Below, piece after piece: positions 26,152 to 35,140 of a stretch of 64,000 nt of DNA. The notes below the pieces were generated by a model. The model did not search any database. It was not told the DNA's origin and saw only the letters and a program-made list of their open reading frames with translations. Every line of letters begins with the position of its first letter. Position 1 is the stretch's first letter. Origin of the DNA: Ferruginibacter paludis (GTDB taxonomy: Bacteria > Bacteroidota > Bacteroidia > Chitinophagales > Chitinophagaceae); assembly GCF_030409685.1 (NCBI RefSeq), contig NZ_JAUFQJ010000003.1, positions 1-64,000 on the forward strand, read 5' to 3'. Made by a program: the position numbers and the translations under genes.

Positions 26152-26658
26152 ATGCACCTGGAAGACGAAATATTGAAAGAGCATTCAAGAGAACAATGTA
26201 ATACGATCGTGCAATGGGTCGGCAAATCCCAACAACGGTTTGATGAATTATTTGCGCTGTTTTTACGAGGCGAATACAGGATAACACAAAGATCATCCTG
26301 GCCCCTGAGTTATTGCGTAGAAGCACACCCGGAGTTTATTAAAAATCATTTTGAAAACCTCCTGAACAATTTACAAAGGCCGGGGGTACATGATGCGGTT
26401 AAACGAAATACCATCCGTTTGTTGCAGTATGCTGATATTCCGGAAAAATTCAGGGGTAGGGTGATGGATACTTGTTTTAAATCTGTAGCCTCGCCGACAG
26501 AAGCCGTCGCTATCAAGGCCTTTTCGTTAACGGTGTTGGGCAACCTTGCAAAACAATATCCCGAAATATTACCCGAAATAAAATTACTGGTTCGGGAGCA
26601 ACTGCCCTATCAAACAGCGGCTTTCAAAAGCAGGGCAAAACCATTTTTACAACAATAA
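26152..26658 (+). CDS. HEAT-repeat-like hypothetical protein, 168 aa
   Basis: All-helical cytoplasmic protein with successive helix pairs (DAVKRNTIRLLQYADIP, AVAIKAFSLTVLGNLAKQYP, EILPEIKLLVREQLP), the look of HEAT/Armadillo-type repeats. No catalytic motif is seen. It forms a probable two-gene unit with the 101-aa gene upstream and converges on the TPR gene, whose stop is only 6 nt away. No function can be assigned. Confidence 0.8.
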   Translation: MHLEDEILKEHSREQCNTIVQWVGKSQQRFDELFALFLRGEYRITQRSSWPLSYCVEAHPEFIKNHFENLLNNLQRPGVHDAVKRNTIRLLQYADIPEKFRGRVMDTCFKSVASPTEAVAIKAFSLTVLGNLAKQYPEILPEIKLLVREQLPYQTAAFKSRAKPFLQQ

Positions 26659-26664
26659 AAATAG

Positions 26665-27912
26665 CTACCGAAAAACAGTTACCCAACTGTTGATCACAAA
26701 CAGTACGATAAATACGGTGCCTATAATCATGGCTGCATCCAGGTTGATAAATGCAGCGATTACTGTAAGTATGCCCAGCACAACTAATACCATCGCTATT
26801 TTATTTTTACCAGTATAGGCTTTAAAAGAAAGCGGGTATTGAATATTGCCAAGCGGCAATGCCATGGCCCAAAATGCAATCGCTGCAACCAGCATCGGCG
26901 GATATATCTCTCCGGGAATAATTATGCAGGCGATTAAAAATACAGTCACTCCAATTGCCAGTGATCCTACTACCGTGAGAGCCGTCCATTTCTCGGTTGC
27001 ATCTACTGCATGTTTTCCATCCTTATGAAATAAAAGAAAAAAATTGGCCAGCGGATGTATCAGCCAGGTAGTTAATACAAACACAAGATAAAGGGCGATC
27101 AGCACCGCACCCACAGTTTGTGTAGCGGCATTCGATTGTAAAAGTGAAGCAGATAGCCGCACCAAAACATACAAGCCGACAGGAATAACCCACCGCACTT
27201 TTTTGCCTTTGTTGTTTAACCAAAAACTATATTGCAACAACCAGCGGTATGGTGGTATTAATGATTTCAGCGCTTCTTTTAATCCACGCCTTGCATTGAT
27301 GTTATTGGGGTTGATGCGCAGGGCTTCCCTGAAATGTGTGGCAGCCACTTTATTTTTTCCCTTTTCCAGGTAATTCCATCCGGCGGTGGAATGCGTAAAT
27401 TCATTATCCGGATCCTGCGATAATGCATATTGCATGGTAGCAATGGCATCATCAGTCCGTTTTAATTTGTTCAGCGCAACGCTTCTTGCATTTAAGCAGG
27501 TAATGTTTTCAGGGTCAATTTCCAGCCCTTCATTGGCTTTCAGCAATGCCTTCTCAAATGCCTTATCTTCAATCAGCACAAGTGCCAGCAAACCATAGCT
27601 TTCGCAAAACCAGGGGTTAAGTTCGATAGATTTTTGCAGGTATTCAATGGCTCGGGGATTATCATTTTTGCGGTAGTAACCGAATGCAAGTAAATAATAA
27701 TAATAATGATTGGCAGGATCAATGGCGATTGCACGAAGGGTGGTCTTAATTCCTTCATCAAATTCCTTTTTATCAAAATAGCAGCGGGCATATAAGGCCA
27801 GGGCTTCATCATTATCGGGGTTTTGCTGAAGGGCATTTTTTAACTGGGTAATAGCATCATTTACACGACCTTGTCTTAAAAGCAGCGAAGCTCTTTCGAT
27901 GTATGGATCCAT
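26665..27912 (-). CDS. TPR-repeat membrane protein
   Basis: 415 residues. The N-terminal ~230 residues are about six tetratricopeptide repeats (LRQGRVNDAITQLKNALQQN, ALALYARCYFDKKEFDEGI and similar). The C-terminal half has about five membrane segments (VGAVLIALYLVFVLTTWLI, MIIGTVFIVLFVINSWVTVF). The TPR part should face the cytoplasm and bind partner proteins. It is directly downstream of a TPR-AAA+ ATPase gene on the same strand (126-nt gap), suggesting a functional pair. The biological role is unknown. Confidence 0.85.
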   Translation of the reverse strand: MDPYIERASLLLRQGRVNDAITQLKNALQQNPDNDEALALYARCYFDKKEFDEGIKTTLRAIAIDPANHYYYYLLAFGYYRKNDNPRAIEYLQKSIELNPWFCESYGLLALVLIEDKAFEKALLKANEGLEIDPENITCLNARSVALNKLKRTDDAIATMQYALSQDPDNEFTHSTAGWNYLEKGKNKVAATHFREALRINPNNINARRGLKEALKSLIPPYRWLLQYSFWLNNKGKKVRWVIPVGLYVLVRLSASLLQSNAATQTVGAVLIALYLVFVLTTWLIHPLANFFLLFHKDGKHAVDATEKWTALTVVGSLAIGVTVFLIACIIIPGEIYPPMLVAAIAFWAMALPLGNIQYPLSFKAYTGKNKIAMVLVVLGILTVIAAFINLDAAMIIGTVFIVLFVINSWVTVFR

Positions 27913-28038
27913 AACTTCATTTTGCGGGTTGGAGGCTGAAAGCTTAAAGCCGGAGCTAATTTTATTGAAAGCCTTTTCATGTGCTTTTGCCTTTAAGCTT
28001 TTTGCTTCAGACTTTTCGCCTTCAGCTTTAAGCTTTCC
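27913..28038. repeat. Short AGCTTTAAG-type repeat cluster
   Basis: This spacer contains several variants of AAAGCTTAAAGC/GCTTTAAGCTTT in both orientations. A related string (GGAAAGCTGAAAACTTAAAG) lies at 41399-41418 after the lactonase gene. It is probably a low-complexity intergenic repeat. Confidence 0.4.
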
Positions 28039-29352
28039 TTATTTTTTAATCTTAAGGTACTTCAATATATCATCATATAAACCCGACTCATTTGAATACA
28101 GGGCGTAGTTGCGTGCGGATGCAAACCATTCTGAAGTAGTTGGTTTGTGCTGCTTAACAGCCGATAATAAATCTTTGGTTGTTAACACCTGTATGCTTCC
28201 CTTACTCATCGATTCCCTCAGCTTTTCTTCTACCGCAATATCAATCACGGCATTTAAATCAGCACCTGAATAATCGGTTGTTGCAGCAGCTATCTTTTTA
28301 ACATCTATTTCACCAACAGGTTTTGCTTGCAGCATTGTTTGCAGCATATTTATCCTTGCTGCCTCATCCGGGGGCGCTACAAAGATTATCCGGTCAAAAC
28401 GTCCCGGCCGCCTGAAAGCCGCATCAACACCCCAGGGCGCATTGGTGGCCGCTAATACCAGCACACCTTCATTGTCGCTGCTTACACCATCCAGCTCCGC
28501 TAAAAACTGGTTAATAACATGGCGCATGGCAGACTGTTTTAAATCGCTCCTGCTCGCCCCCATGGCATCTACTTCATCAAAAAATAATACACAGGGTTTG
28601 TTACGCCGTGCCATTTCAAAAATCTCATGCAGGTTTTTCTCGCTGTTACCTATCCACATGTCTAAAATATCATGTAAACCGATGCTGATAAATTTGGCAT
28701 CTATTTCGCCGGCGGTGGCTTTGGCAATAAATGTTTTGCCACAACCCGGGGGGCCGTATAATAAAATTCCGCCTCCGCTCTTTTTTCCAAATGCTTTGTA
28801 GAGTTCCGGATTTTTTAATGGCTGAATGATTTTGATAGAGATTTCTTCTTTTACTTTTTCCATTCCACCCACATCTTTAAATCTGAGCGAAGGCTTTTCC
28901 ATCAGGTATTCCTCATCATCCAGAAAATCAAGATCGTCATCCATTGAATTGCCTGCCGAAGGCATGCGCAAATGACTGTCAATTTCTTCATCTGTAAACC
29001 CGGGATTTAACGCCAGCACTTGCTGATAATTATTGAGCGCCTGTTCCATTGATCCCTCTTTTATCAGGGACTTAATGTATAATACCTGGTCGGCTATACC
29101 CATATCATTTTGCATTTGCTCATACACGATAATGGCCGCTGAATATTTTTGCTGATAATAATAACCCGCAGCAAGCCCTGCCTGGGCTTTTGCATTTCCA
29201 TAGCTCCGCTGCAAAACATCCTGGTATTGCCTTGTTGCTTCGTCGTATTTTTTTTCAGCCATCAACATGCCCGCAACCTGCAAACGCAATGGTACATTTT
29301 CAGGCGATACTTCAAGCGCCTCCAGTAAATTTTTTATTATTTCATCCGACAT
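28039..29352 (-). CDS. TPR-fused AAA+ ATPase
   Basis: 437 residues. N-terminal ~135 residues form about three TPR units (VAGMLMAEKKYDEATRQYQ, EQALNNYQQVLALNPGF). After a linker comes a classical AAA domain: Walker A GPPGCGKTF (about 200), Walker B VLFFDEVDAMG, sensor and second-region-of-homology AATNAPWGVDAAFRRPGRFD with arginine fingers, then a lid domain. It looks like the FtsH/Vps4/p97 AAA branch without protease or membrane segment. It probably remodels a protein bound by its own TPRs or by the downstream TPR membrane protein (inference from adjacency). Confidence 0.9.
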   Translation of the reverse strand: MSDEIIKNLLEALEVSPENVPLRLQVAGMLMAEKKYDEATRQYQDVLQRSYGNAKAQAGLAAGYYYQQKYSAAIIVYEQMQNDMGIADQVLYIKSLIKEGSMEQALNNYQQVLALNPGFTDEEIDSHLRMPSAGNSMDDDLDFLDDEEYLMEKPSLRFKDVGGMEKVKEEISIKIIQPLKNPELYKAFGKKSGGGILLYGPPGCGKTFIAKATAGEIDAKFISIGLHDILDMWIGNSEKNLHEIFEMARRNKPCVLFFDEVDAMGASRSDLKQSAMRHVINQFLAELDGVSSDNEGVLVLAATNAPWGVDAAFRRPGRFDRIIFVAPPDEAARINMLQTMLQAKPVGEIDVKKIAAATTDYSGADLNAVIDIAVEEKLRESMSKGSIQVLTTKDLLSAVKQHKPTTSEWFASARNYALYSNESGLYDDILKYLKIKK

Positions 29353-29414
29353 GCGTAATTATTATGTTCTAAAAAAAACCGAAAACTGCTGAATTTGCCT
29401 TTATCTGCTGCCAA

Positions 29415-30653
29415 CTAATATAACATCCTCACTTTAATGGTATCCTTCACGTTTTTCAGCAAGGCAAGTGCGTTATTGCTTAAACTCTTGTCTACGTCCA
29501 GTACCACATAACCAATGGCATCATTGGTTTTTAAATATTGCCCAAGGATGTTGATTTTATGTTTGGAGAGTTGGGTATTTATTTCAGACAATACTCCCGG
29601 AACGTTTCTATGGATATGCAATATGCGATGTGTTCCCTCCTGTGGCGGTAAACTCAACGCAGGTATCGTATGCGATCCAAAACTAACTCCCTTTTCCAGG
29701 TAGTTAAATAACTTGCTGCTCACGTCATCGCCTATATTATGCTGCGCTTCCTGCGTACTGCCACCGATATGCGGGGTAAGTAGCACGTTGCTTAAACCCT
29801 GCAGCGGACTCGTAAATTTGTCGCCGTTTTTTTCGGGTTCCCAGGGAAACACATCAATGGCGGCACCACTCAATTGCCCGTCTGTTAAGGCTTTCGCCAA
29901 TGCATCCAGGTCAACCACTTCGCCCCTGGCATAATTAATCAATATACTACCCTTTTTAAACGACTTCAGGATATTTTTATTGATCAGATTTTTTGTGCTC
30001 GCTGTTTCCGGTACATGCAGCGATACTATATCTGCTGCGGACACTAATTCCTTCAGTGTTTTTTTAGGTTCTGCGTTACCCAATGGCAGCTTGGTTTCGG
30101 CATCATAAAAAATTACTTTCATTCCCAGCCCTTCGGCTAATACACTCAGCTGACTGCCAATATTGCCATAGCCAATGATTCCCAGTGTTTTGCCCCGCAA
30201 TTCGTAACTACCTGCTGCATCTTTGTTCCACGTACCTTCATGGGCAGCTTTATTTTTATCTATGATCTTCCTGATCAGCATAATAGACGAACCTATCACC
30301 AGTTCGGCAACACTTCTTGTGTTACTGTAAGGTGCATTAAAAACCGCAATACCATGCCCTGTTGCCGAAGCAAGATCTACCTGGTTAATACCAATACAAA
30401 AACATCCGATAGCTTGTAATTTTTCAGCAGCTTCAATTACTTTGGCTGTTAATTTAGTTTTGCTTCTTATGCCCACCAGGTGCACATTTTTTATTTCTTT
30501 AATCAGTTGTTCTTCGCTCAATGCTCCGTTTAATTTACGAACGTTGGCATAACCTTTATCGTTAAAATATTTTACTGCGACGTCACTTATATTCTCCAAA
30601 AAAAGAATATTAATTTTCTCTTTTGGATAACTTGTTAATTTTTTCTCTGCCAT
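29415..30653 (-). CDS. serA: D-3-phosphoglycerate dehydrogenase
   Basis: 412 residues, the length of the E. coli-type enzyme with one ACT domain. The NAD-binding motif is GIIGYGNIGSQLSVLAEGLG; the catalytic region includes SILINYARGEVVD and the His in PHIGGSTQEAQ; the C-terminal ~75 residues are an ACT domain (HRNVPGVLSEINTQLSKHKI), the usual serine-binding feedback site. It commits 3-phosphoglycerate to serine synthesis in the cytoplasm. A TATATTTG box on the minus strand (30676-30683) lies 23 nt before the ATG and is a likely -7 element. Confidence 0.95.
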   Translation of the reverse strand: MAEKKLTSYPKEKINILFLENISDVAVKYFNDKGYANVRKLNGALSEEQLIKEIKNVHLVGIRSKTKLTAKVIEAAEKLQAIGCFCIGINQVDLASATGHGIAVFNAPYSNTRSVAELVIGSSIMLIRKIIDKNKAAHEGTWNKDAAGSYELRGKTLGIIGYGNIGSQLSVLAEGLGMKVIFYDAETKLPLGNAEPKKTLKELVSAADIVSLHVPETASTKNLINKNILKSFKKGSILINYARGEVVDLDALAKALTDGQLSGAAIDVFPWEPEKNGDKFTSPLQGLSNVLLTPHIGGSTQEAQHNIGDDVSSKLFNYLEKGVSFGSHTIPALSLPPQEGTHRILHIHRNVPGVLSEINTQLSKHKINILGQYLKTNDAIGYVVLDVDKSLSNNALALLKNVKDTIKVRMLY

Positions 30654-30706
30654 GAATTTTACTTGTTATTTTGCACAAATATATTCTATCTATTTCTTAA
30701 TATTTT

Positions 30707-32065
30707 ATGATCGCATTAAAAAGATACTCCTGCCACAATCTGTCGACGGTTGCTGGCAACCATATACGTTATTCAATTTTGCTGATGCCATTACTTTTTA
30801 CGGCATGCAATTCCGCGGCTCCTAAAACGGCGGTAATTGAAAAAGATTCGACTGGCCTGTTACTCAGCGCCGCTCCCATACCCCTCTCAAAAGCAGAAGC
30901 ACAGCGGCTTTACGATGGTTGCGCCCAATGGTACGACAGTGCACTGAAATTAAGAGGTTTTAACGGGGGCATTGTAGTTGCCAAAAATGGCAATATTGTT
31001 TTTGAAGCATACAATGGCAATGCACATATAAACCGCAAGGAGCCCATCGATTCATTAAGTTCTTTTCACATAGCATCCGTATCAAAAACATTTACTGCTA
31101 TGGCTGTTTTAAAATTATGGCAGGATGGCAAACTCAATATTGATGATGAATTCAGCAAATACTTTCCAGCATTTAATTACCCTGGAGTAACTGTGCGCAG
31201 CTTGTTAAATCACCGGAGTGGTTTGCCAAATTATTTGTATTTTATGGAAACACTTGGATGGGACAAAAAAACACTGATAAAAAACGAAGATGTCTTAAAT
31301 TATTTAATTACCCGCAAGGCAGAGCTCACCAATATTGCAACTCCAAATACCCATTTTACTTATTGCAATACCAACTATGCTTTACTTGCTTTACTTGTGG
31401 AAAAAATAAGTGGCACCAATTTTCCGAATTACCTGCAGCAAACTTTTTTTTTACCGCTGCAAATGAAACATACCTTTTTATTTAACAGCCTGGATACTTC
31501 TAAAGTAAACCCCAGCTACGACTGGCGTGGACGGCAGATTCCCCTTGGATTTTTAGACGGCGTATATGGTGATAAAAATATTTATACCACACCAAGAGAT
31601 TTATTAAAGTGGGACAGGGCACTGACCGGCGGTAAGCTATTTACAAAACAAACACTGGAGCAGGCTTATACACCTTACAGCAATGAAAAAGCAGGCGTAA
31701 AAAATTATGGCCTTGGCTGGAGGATGAACATTTTCCCCAACGGCAAAAAAACCATTTACCACAATGGATGGTGGCATGGCAGTAATGCAGCCTTCCTTCG
31801 CTTGCTGCCCGATTCGGTCGCCATTATTGTTATTGGTAATAAATACAACAGTAATATTTACCATGCAAAGGAATTGGCCAATTTATTCGGCGACTACAAT
31901 GGCAGAGGTAGCGAAGAAGATGAAACTGAGAATTCAAAAGTAAAAGAGATTTTGCTGCCGATAAATGGCGTACCTGCAACCATTCAACAACCAGCTCTTT
32001 TAAATAAAAGTGCACAGGTCCAGCCAAAATCGAAACACAAAAATAAAAGACATAAACGCCGTTAA
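30707..32065 (+). CDS. Serine hydrolase lipoprotein (beta-lactamase/DD-peptidase family)
   Basis: 452 residues. The N-terminus ends in a lipobox (LLFTAC), so it is an envelope lipoprotein. Class C beta-lactamase-like motifs: SVSK (Ser nucleophile and Lys) at about 127, YCNTNY as the YxN motif, and HNGWWHG as the third motif in place of KTG. A basic C-terminal tail (KHKNKRHKRR) follows a low-complexity stretch. It may be a peptidase, esterase or amidase acting on peptidoglycan or peptides; beta-lactam hydrolysis is not implied. Its promoter region is shared with divergent serA. Confidence 0.9.
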   Translation: MIALKRYSCHNLSTVAGNHIRYSILLMPLLFTACNSAAPKTAVIEKDSTGLLLSAAPIPLSKAEAQRLYDGCAQWYDSALKLRGFNGGIVVAKNGNIVFEAYNGNAHINRKEPIDSLSSFHIASVSKTFTAMAVLKLWQDGKLNIDDEFSKYFPAFNYPGVTVRSLLNHRSGLPNYLYFMETLGWDKKTLIKNEDVLNYLITRKAELTNIATPNTHFTYCNTNYALLALLVEKISGTNFPNYLQQTFFLPLQMKHTFLFNSLDTSKVNPSYDWRGRQIPLGFLDGVYGDKNIYTTPRDLLKWDRALTGGKLFTKQTLEQAYTPYSNEKAGVKNYGLGWRMNIFPNGKKTIYHNGWWHGSNAAFLRLLPDSVAIIVIGNKYNSNIYHAKELANLFGDYNGRGSEEDETENSKVKEILLPINGVPATIQQPALLNKSAQVQPKSKHKNKRHKRR

Positions 32066-32073
32066 AAAAAAGT

Positions 32074-32110
32074 AAGCCTGGCAGCAATTAACAATGCTGA
32101 CAGGCTTTAA
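32074..32110. terminator. Terminator between convergent genes
   Basis: AAGCCTG-g-CAGCA pairs with TGCTG-a-CAGGCTT around an 8-nt loop, with A-rich DNA to the left and T-rich to the right. It serves the serine hydrolase gene and probably the SpmAB-like gene. Confidence 0.8.
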
Positions 32111-32144
32111 ACTGTTATAAAAAGGAAGCGTCTTAAAACGTCGT

Positions 32145-33425
32145 CTACATGCTATTGCCAAAAAACAAATAACACAAAATGATCGCCGTGATCACACCCA
32201 CTAAATCGGCTATCAACATAGATCCTATAGCATACCGGGTATTCTTTATACTCACAGAGCCAAAGTAAACCGCCACCACATAAAAAGTGGTATCAGATGC
32301 GCCCTGGAAAATACCTGACAACTTACTTGCAAACGAATCAGGACCAAAAGTGGTCATTGTACTCACCATCATTCCTCTTGCTGCACCACCGCTTAAAGGT
32401 CTTATCAATGCTGTTGGCAGGCCATCTACAAAACGGGTATCGGCACCAAGTAGGGCAAAAAAATGTTTCATTCCACTGATAACCGCATCAAATGTGCCAC
32501 TGGTACGTAACATACTTACTGCAACCAATATCCCCAATATATAAGGTATAATTCTGATAGCGGTATCAAACCCGTTTTTAGCCCCGTCTATAAACGCAGC
32601 AAACAAATCAATTTTCTTGTACAAGCCCCCAAGCACTATCAGCAAAAATACCAGCAAAATAATGCCGTTACTCAGCTTGCTGGAAAACAGCTGAATACCC
32701 GCTGCATCCAGCCTGGTAACATAATATACAAGCAAGGCAATCACCGCGGAAATGCCCAGCACCCAGGTCAATATTACAGGCTGAAATAGATTAATTTTTT
32801 GCCTGAAGGATACGATGATCATGGCGGCCATGGTACCCACAAAAGTTACAATCATACAGGGCAAAAAAACATCGGTGGGGTCCGAGGCATGTTGTGCCGC
32901 CCGTACAGCAATTACACTCACCGGAATTAAATTTAACCCGGCGGCATGCAGGCACAAAAACATGATCTGCGAGTTGGAGGCTACTTCTTTATCGGGGTTC
33001 AGCTCCTGCAGGCTTTCCATGGCCTTTAAACCAAATGGCGTTGCAGCATTATCAAGGCCCAACAAATTCGCAGAAAAATTCATAATCATATGCCCCATGG
33101 AAGGATGCCCCCTGGGTACTTCAGGAAAAAGTTTAGAAAAGAAGGGACCGGCAATACGGGATAAAAGCCTTATTCCGCCAGCCTTTTCGGCAATATTCAT
33201 AAAGCCGATAAACAGTGCCAATATACCCACCAGCTTAAGACAAATATCTACTGCAACCCAACAGGTTTCAATAATCCCGTCCAGTTTAAGCGGATTCAGC
33301 GGATCACTGGCTTTACCGCTTACCATCCAGGCAAACAGCTGGGCGTCGCCAAAGAAAAAACATTTAATGCCCGCTACCGTGATAGCAATAATGATAAAAG
33401 CCGACCAGATTCTGCTTAATGCCAT
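32145..33425 (-). CDS. Nucleoside-recognition (Gate) domain membrane protein, SpmA/SpmB-fusion type
   Basis: 426 residues, polytopic, with two Gate/nucleoside-recognition domains: the first around MNFSANLLGLDNAATPFGLK (the SpmA hallmark, about 110-130), the second around PTALIRPLSGGAARGMMVS (SpmB hallmark, about 340-360). Spore formers use SpmA and SpmB in spore core maturation, but Bacteroidota carry fused versions without sporulating, and their substrate is not known. Transport of a small molecule across the inner membrane is a fair guess. Confidence 0.9.
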   Translation of the reverse strand: MALSRIWSAFIIIAITVAGIKCFFFGDAQLFAWMVSGKASDPLNPLKLDGIIETCWVAVDICLKLVGILALFIGFMNIAEKAGGIRLLSRIAGPFFSKLFPEVPRGHPSMGHMIMNFSANLLGLDNAATPFGLKAMESLQELNPDKEVASNSQIMFLCLHAAGLNLIPVSVIAVRAAQHASDPTDVFLPCMIVTFVGTMAAMIIVSFRQKINLFQPVILTWVLGISAVIALLVYYVTRLDAAGIQLFSSKLSNGIILLVFLLIVLGGLYKKIDLFAAFIDGAKNGFDTAIRIIPYILGILVAVSMLRTSGTFDAVISGMKHFFALLGADTRFVDGLPTALIRPLSGGAARGMMVSTMTTFGPDSFASKLSGIFQGASDTTFYVVAVYFGSVSIKNTRYAIGSMLIADLVGVITAIILCYLFFGNSM

Positions 33426-33668
33426 AATGATAATGGATAATTAATAATTTGCTTTTGAGTATTGATAAAGGTTTTCCGTTTTGATGAACTACCATTTTAC
33501 CATGATCACAAATTAGCGTTTTATCCCGAAACCCAAAATTTGATTGCAAACCTTACCTTTGCAGCCTGAAAATTTGTTCTGTTGTACTAAACAGCCTGAT
33601 CATCATTATTTAAACAAATGATACAGCGGAGAGTAACAGCAATCAACCAACCAAAAATAATTAACAAC

Positions 33669-34769
33669 ATGGCTTTAAAGGCAGGTATCGTGGGGTTACC
33701 CAATGTAGGAAAATCAACTTTATTCAATGCTGTAAGTAATAGTGCCAAAGCGCAGGCCAGCAATTACCGCTTTTGTACCATTGAGCCCAATACAGGTCTT
33801 GTAAATGTACCCGATCCAAGAATGGATAAGCTTGCAGAACTGGTGCAACCCCAACGCACGGTTCCTACACAAATTGAAATTGTTGATATCGCCGGCCTTG
33901 TGCGTGGCGCCAGCAAGGGCGAAGGCCTGGGCAATAAATTTTTAGCCAACATCCGCGAAGTAGATGCCATCATCCATGTGATCCGTTGTTTTGAAGATGA
34001 AAATATTTTAAGGGATGAAGGCGCCATCAACCCGTTAAGCGATAAAGAAATTATTGAAACAGAACTTCAGTTGAAAGACCTGGACGGTGTAGAAAGAAAA
34101 ATTGCCCGCACAGAAAAAATGCTGAAAACCGGTGATGCAAAATTAAAGCTGGAATACGATGTGCTGCTGCGCTGCAAAGAGCATTTAAACAAAGGCAAAG
34201 GCATTATCTCCATGGGTTTAACCAAAGACGAAAAAGAGGCTATTGCTGAAAATTTCTTTTTAAGTGATAAGCCCGTGCTGTATGTAGCCAATGTAGACGA
34301 AGCCAGCATGCATACCGGAAATAAATTTTCTGATGCACTTGTAGCTGCCGCAAAAGCAGAAGGCTCCGAAGTAATTGTGATGACCAATGCCATTGAATCG
34401 CAAATTGCAGAACTGGAAGATCCGGAAGATAAAGCCATGTTTATGGAAGAGTATAAAATGACAGAACCTGCATTGGACAGGCTGATTCATTCCACTTATA
34501 AACTACTCAACCTCTCTACTTATTTTACCGCCGGCGTACAGGAAGTAAGGGCCTGGACCATCCACCAGGGCTGGAAAGCACCGCAGGCTGCAAGCGTTAT
34601 CCATACTGACTTTGAGAAGGGTTTCATCAAAGCTGAAGTAATCGCCTACGATGATTTTATTACCTATAAATCAGAGGCTGCCTGCAGGGAAAACGGCAAA
34701 CTAAGAATTGAGGGAAAAGAATACATAGTGCATGATGGCGACGTGATGCATTTCAGGTTTAATGTGTAG
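33669..34769 (+). CDS. ychF: Redox-regulated GTPase/ATPase YchF
   Basis: 366 residues from the ATG at 33669; upstream in-frame codons from 33618 add non-conserved residues. G1 is GLPNVGKST at the extreme N-terminus, G3 is DIAGLVRGASKGEGLG, and the specificity motif region is VLYVANVDEAS. The C-terminal TGS-like domain ends KEYIVHDGDVMHFRFNV, nearly invariant in YchF/OLA1. It binds ribosomes and hydrolyses ATP in preference to GTP in studied relatives. A TACCTTTG box at 33554-33561 is a possible -7 element. Confidence 0.96.
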   Translation: MALKAGIVGLPNVGKSTLFNAVSNSAKAQASNYRFCTIEPNTGLVNVPDPRMDKLAELVQPQRTVPTQIEIVDIAGLVRGASKGEGLGNKFLANIREVDAIIHVIRCFEDENILRDEGAINPLSDKEIIETELQLKDLDGVERKIARTEKMLKTGDAKLKLEYDVLLRCKEHLNKGKGIISMGLTKDEKEAIAENFFLSDKPVLYVANVDEASMHTGNKFSDALVAAAKAEGSEVIVMTNAIESQIAELEDPEDKAMFMEEYKMTEPALDRLIHSTYKLLNLSTYFTAGVQEVRAWTIHQGWKAPQAASVIHTDFEKGFIKAEVIAYDDFITYKSEAACRENGKLRIEGKEYIVHDGDVMHFRFNV

Positions 34770-34847
34770 CCCCCATCCCCTAAGAGAGTTAATTTGAAAA
34801 TATCTCAGCTGTTGTAAAGTTTCACGGCGGGCATGGAATATCAATAA

Positions 34848-34900
34848 TTTGTCCGGGGCTAAGATGCTATGCGGAACATCGTTGCATCGCCCTCGTGCAC
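34848..34900 (+). repeat. Dispersed intergenic repeat, copy B
   Basis: It begins TTTGTCCGGG, has a 26-nt middle, and ends GCATCGCCCTCGTGCAC. The middle and end share ACATCGTTGC with copy A. Confidence 0.75.
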
Positions 34901-35091
34901 ACGTTGATTTTTTCGGAGCCTTACGATGCAGAATATATTCTTTGCATAACTTAAACAGCAATTTATTAAAACTCTATTGCAGGTTCAATAATTTGCGTTT
35001 CCATACAAGATCAATAACGCTTTAATATACAAATTTGCCGAGCAACTCCAGCTCTCCATAGACTCTTAGCCTGCACAAAAATTATTTAAAA

Positions 35092-35118
35092 AACAAATGG
35101 CTTCACCAAGGTGAAGCC
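35092..35118 (-). terminator. Terminator of the fasciclin gene
   Basis: GGCTTCACC (35099-35107) pairs perfectly with GGTGAAGCC (35110-35118). On the minus strand it runs into a T-rich tract. Confidence 0.85.
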
Positions 35119-35140
35119 GTTGAAATATTTTAAGTAAAAA

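Larger units (their letters stand above)
34770..35140. other. Intergenic region with a repeat copy and a terminator
   Basis: 371 bases between convergent ychF and the fasciclin gene. It contains dispersed repeat copy B (34848-34900), an imperfect AT-rich dyad near 34930-34950 and the terminator hairpin at 35099-35118. No gene is seen. Confidence 0.6.

Noticed and set aside
32145-33425. Sporulation-related function for the SpmAB-like protein
   Set aside because: The fusion is common in non-sporulating Bacteroidota and no other spore gene is present.
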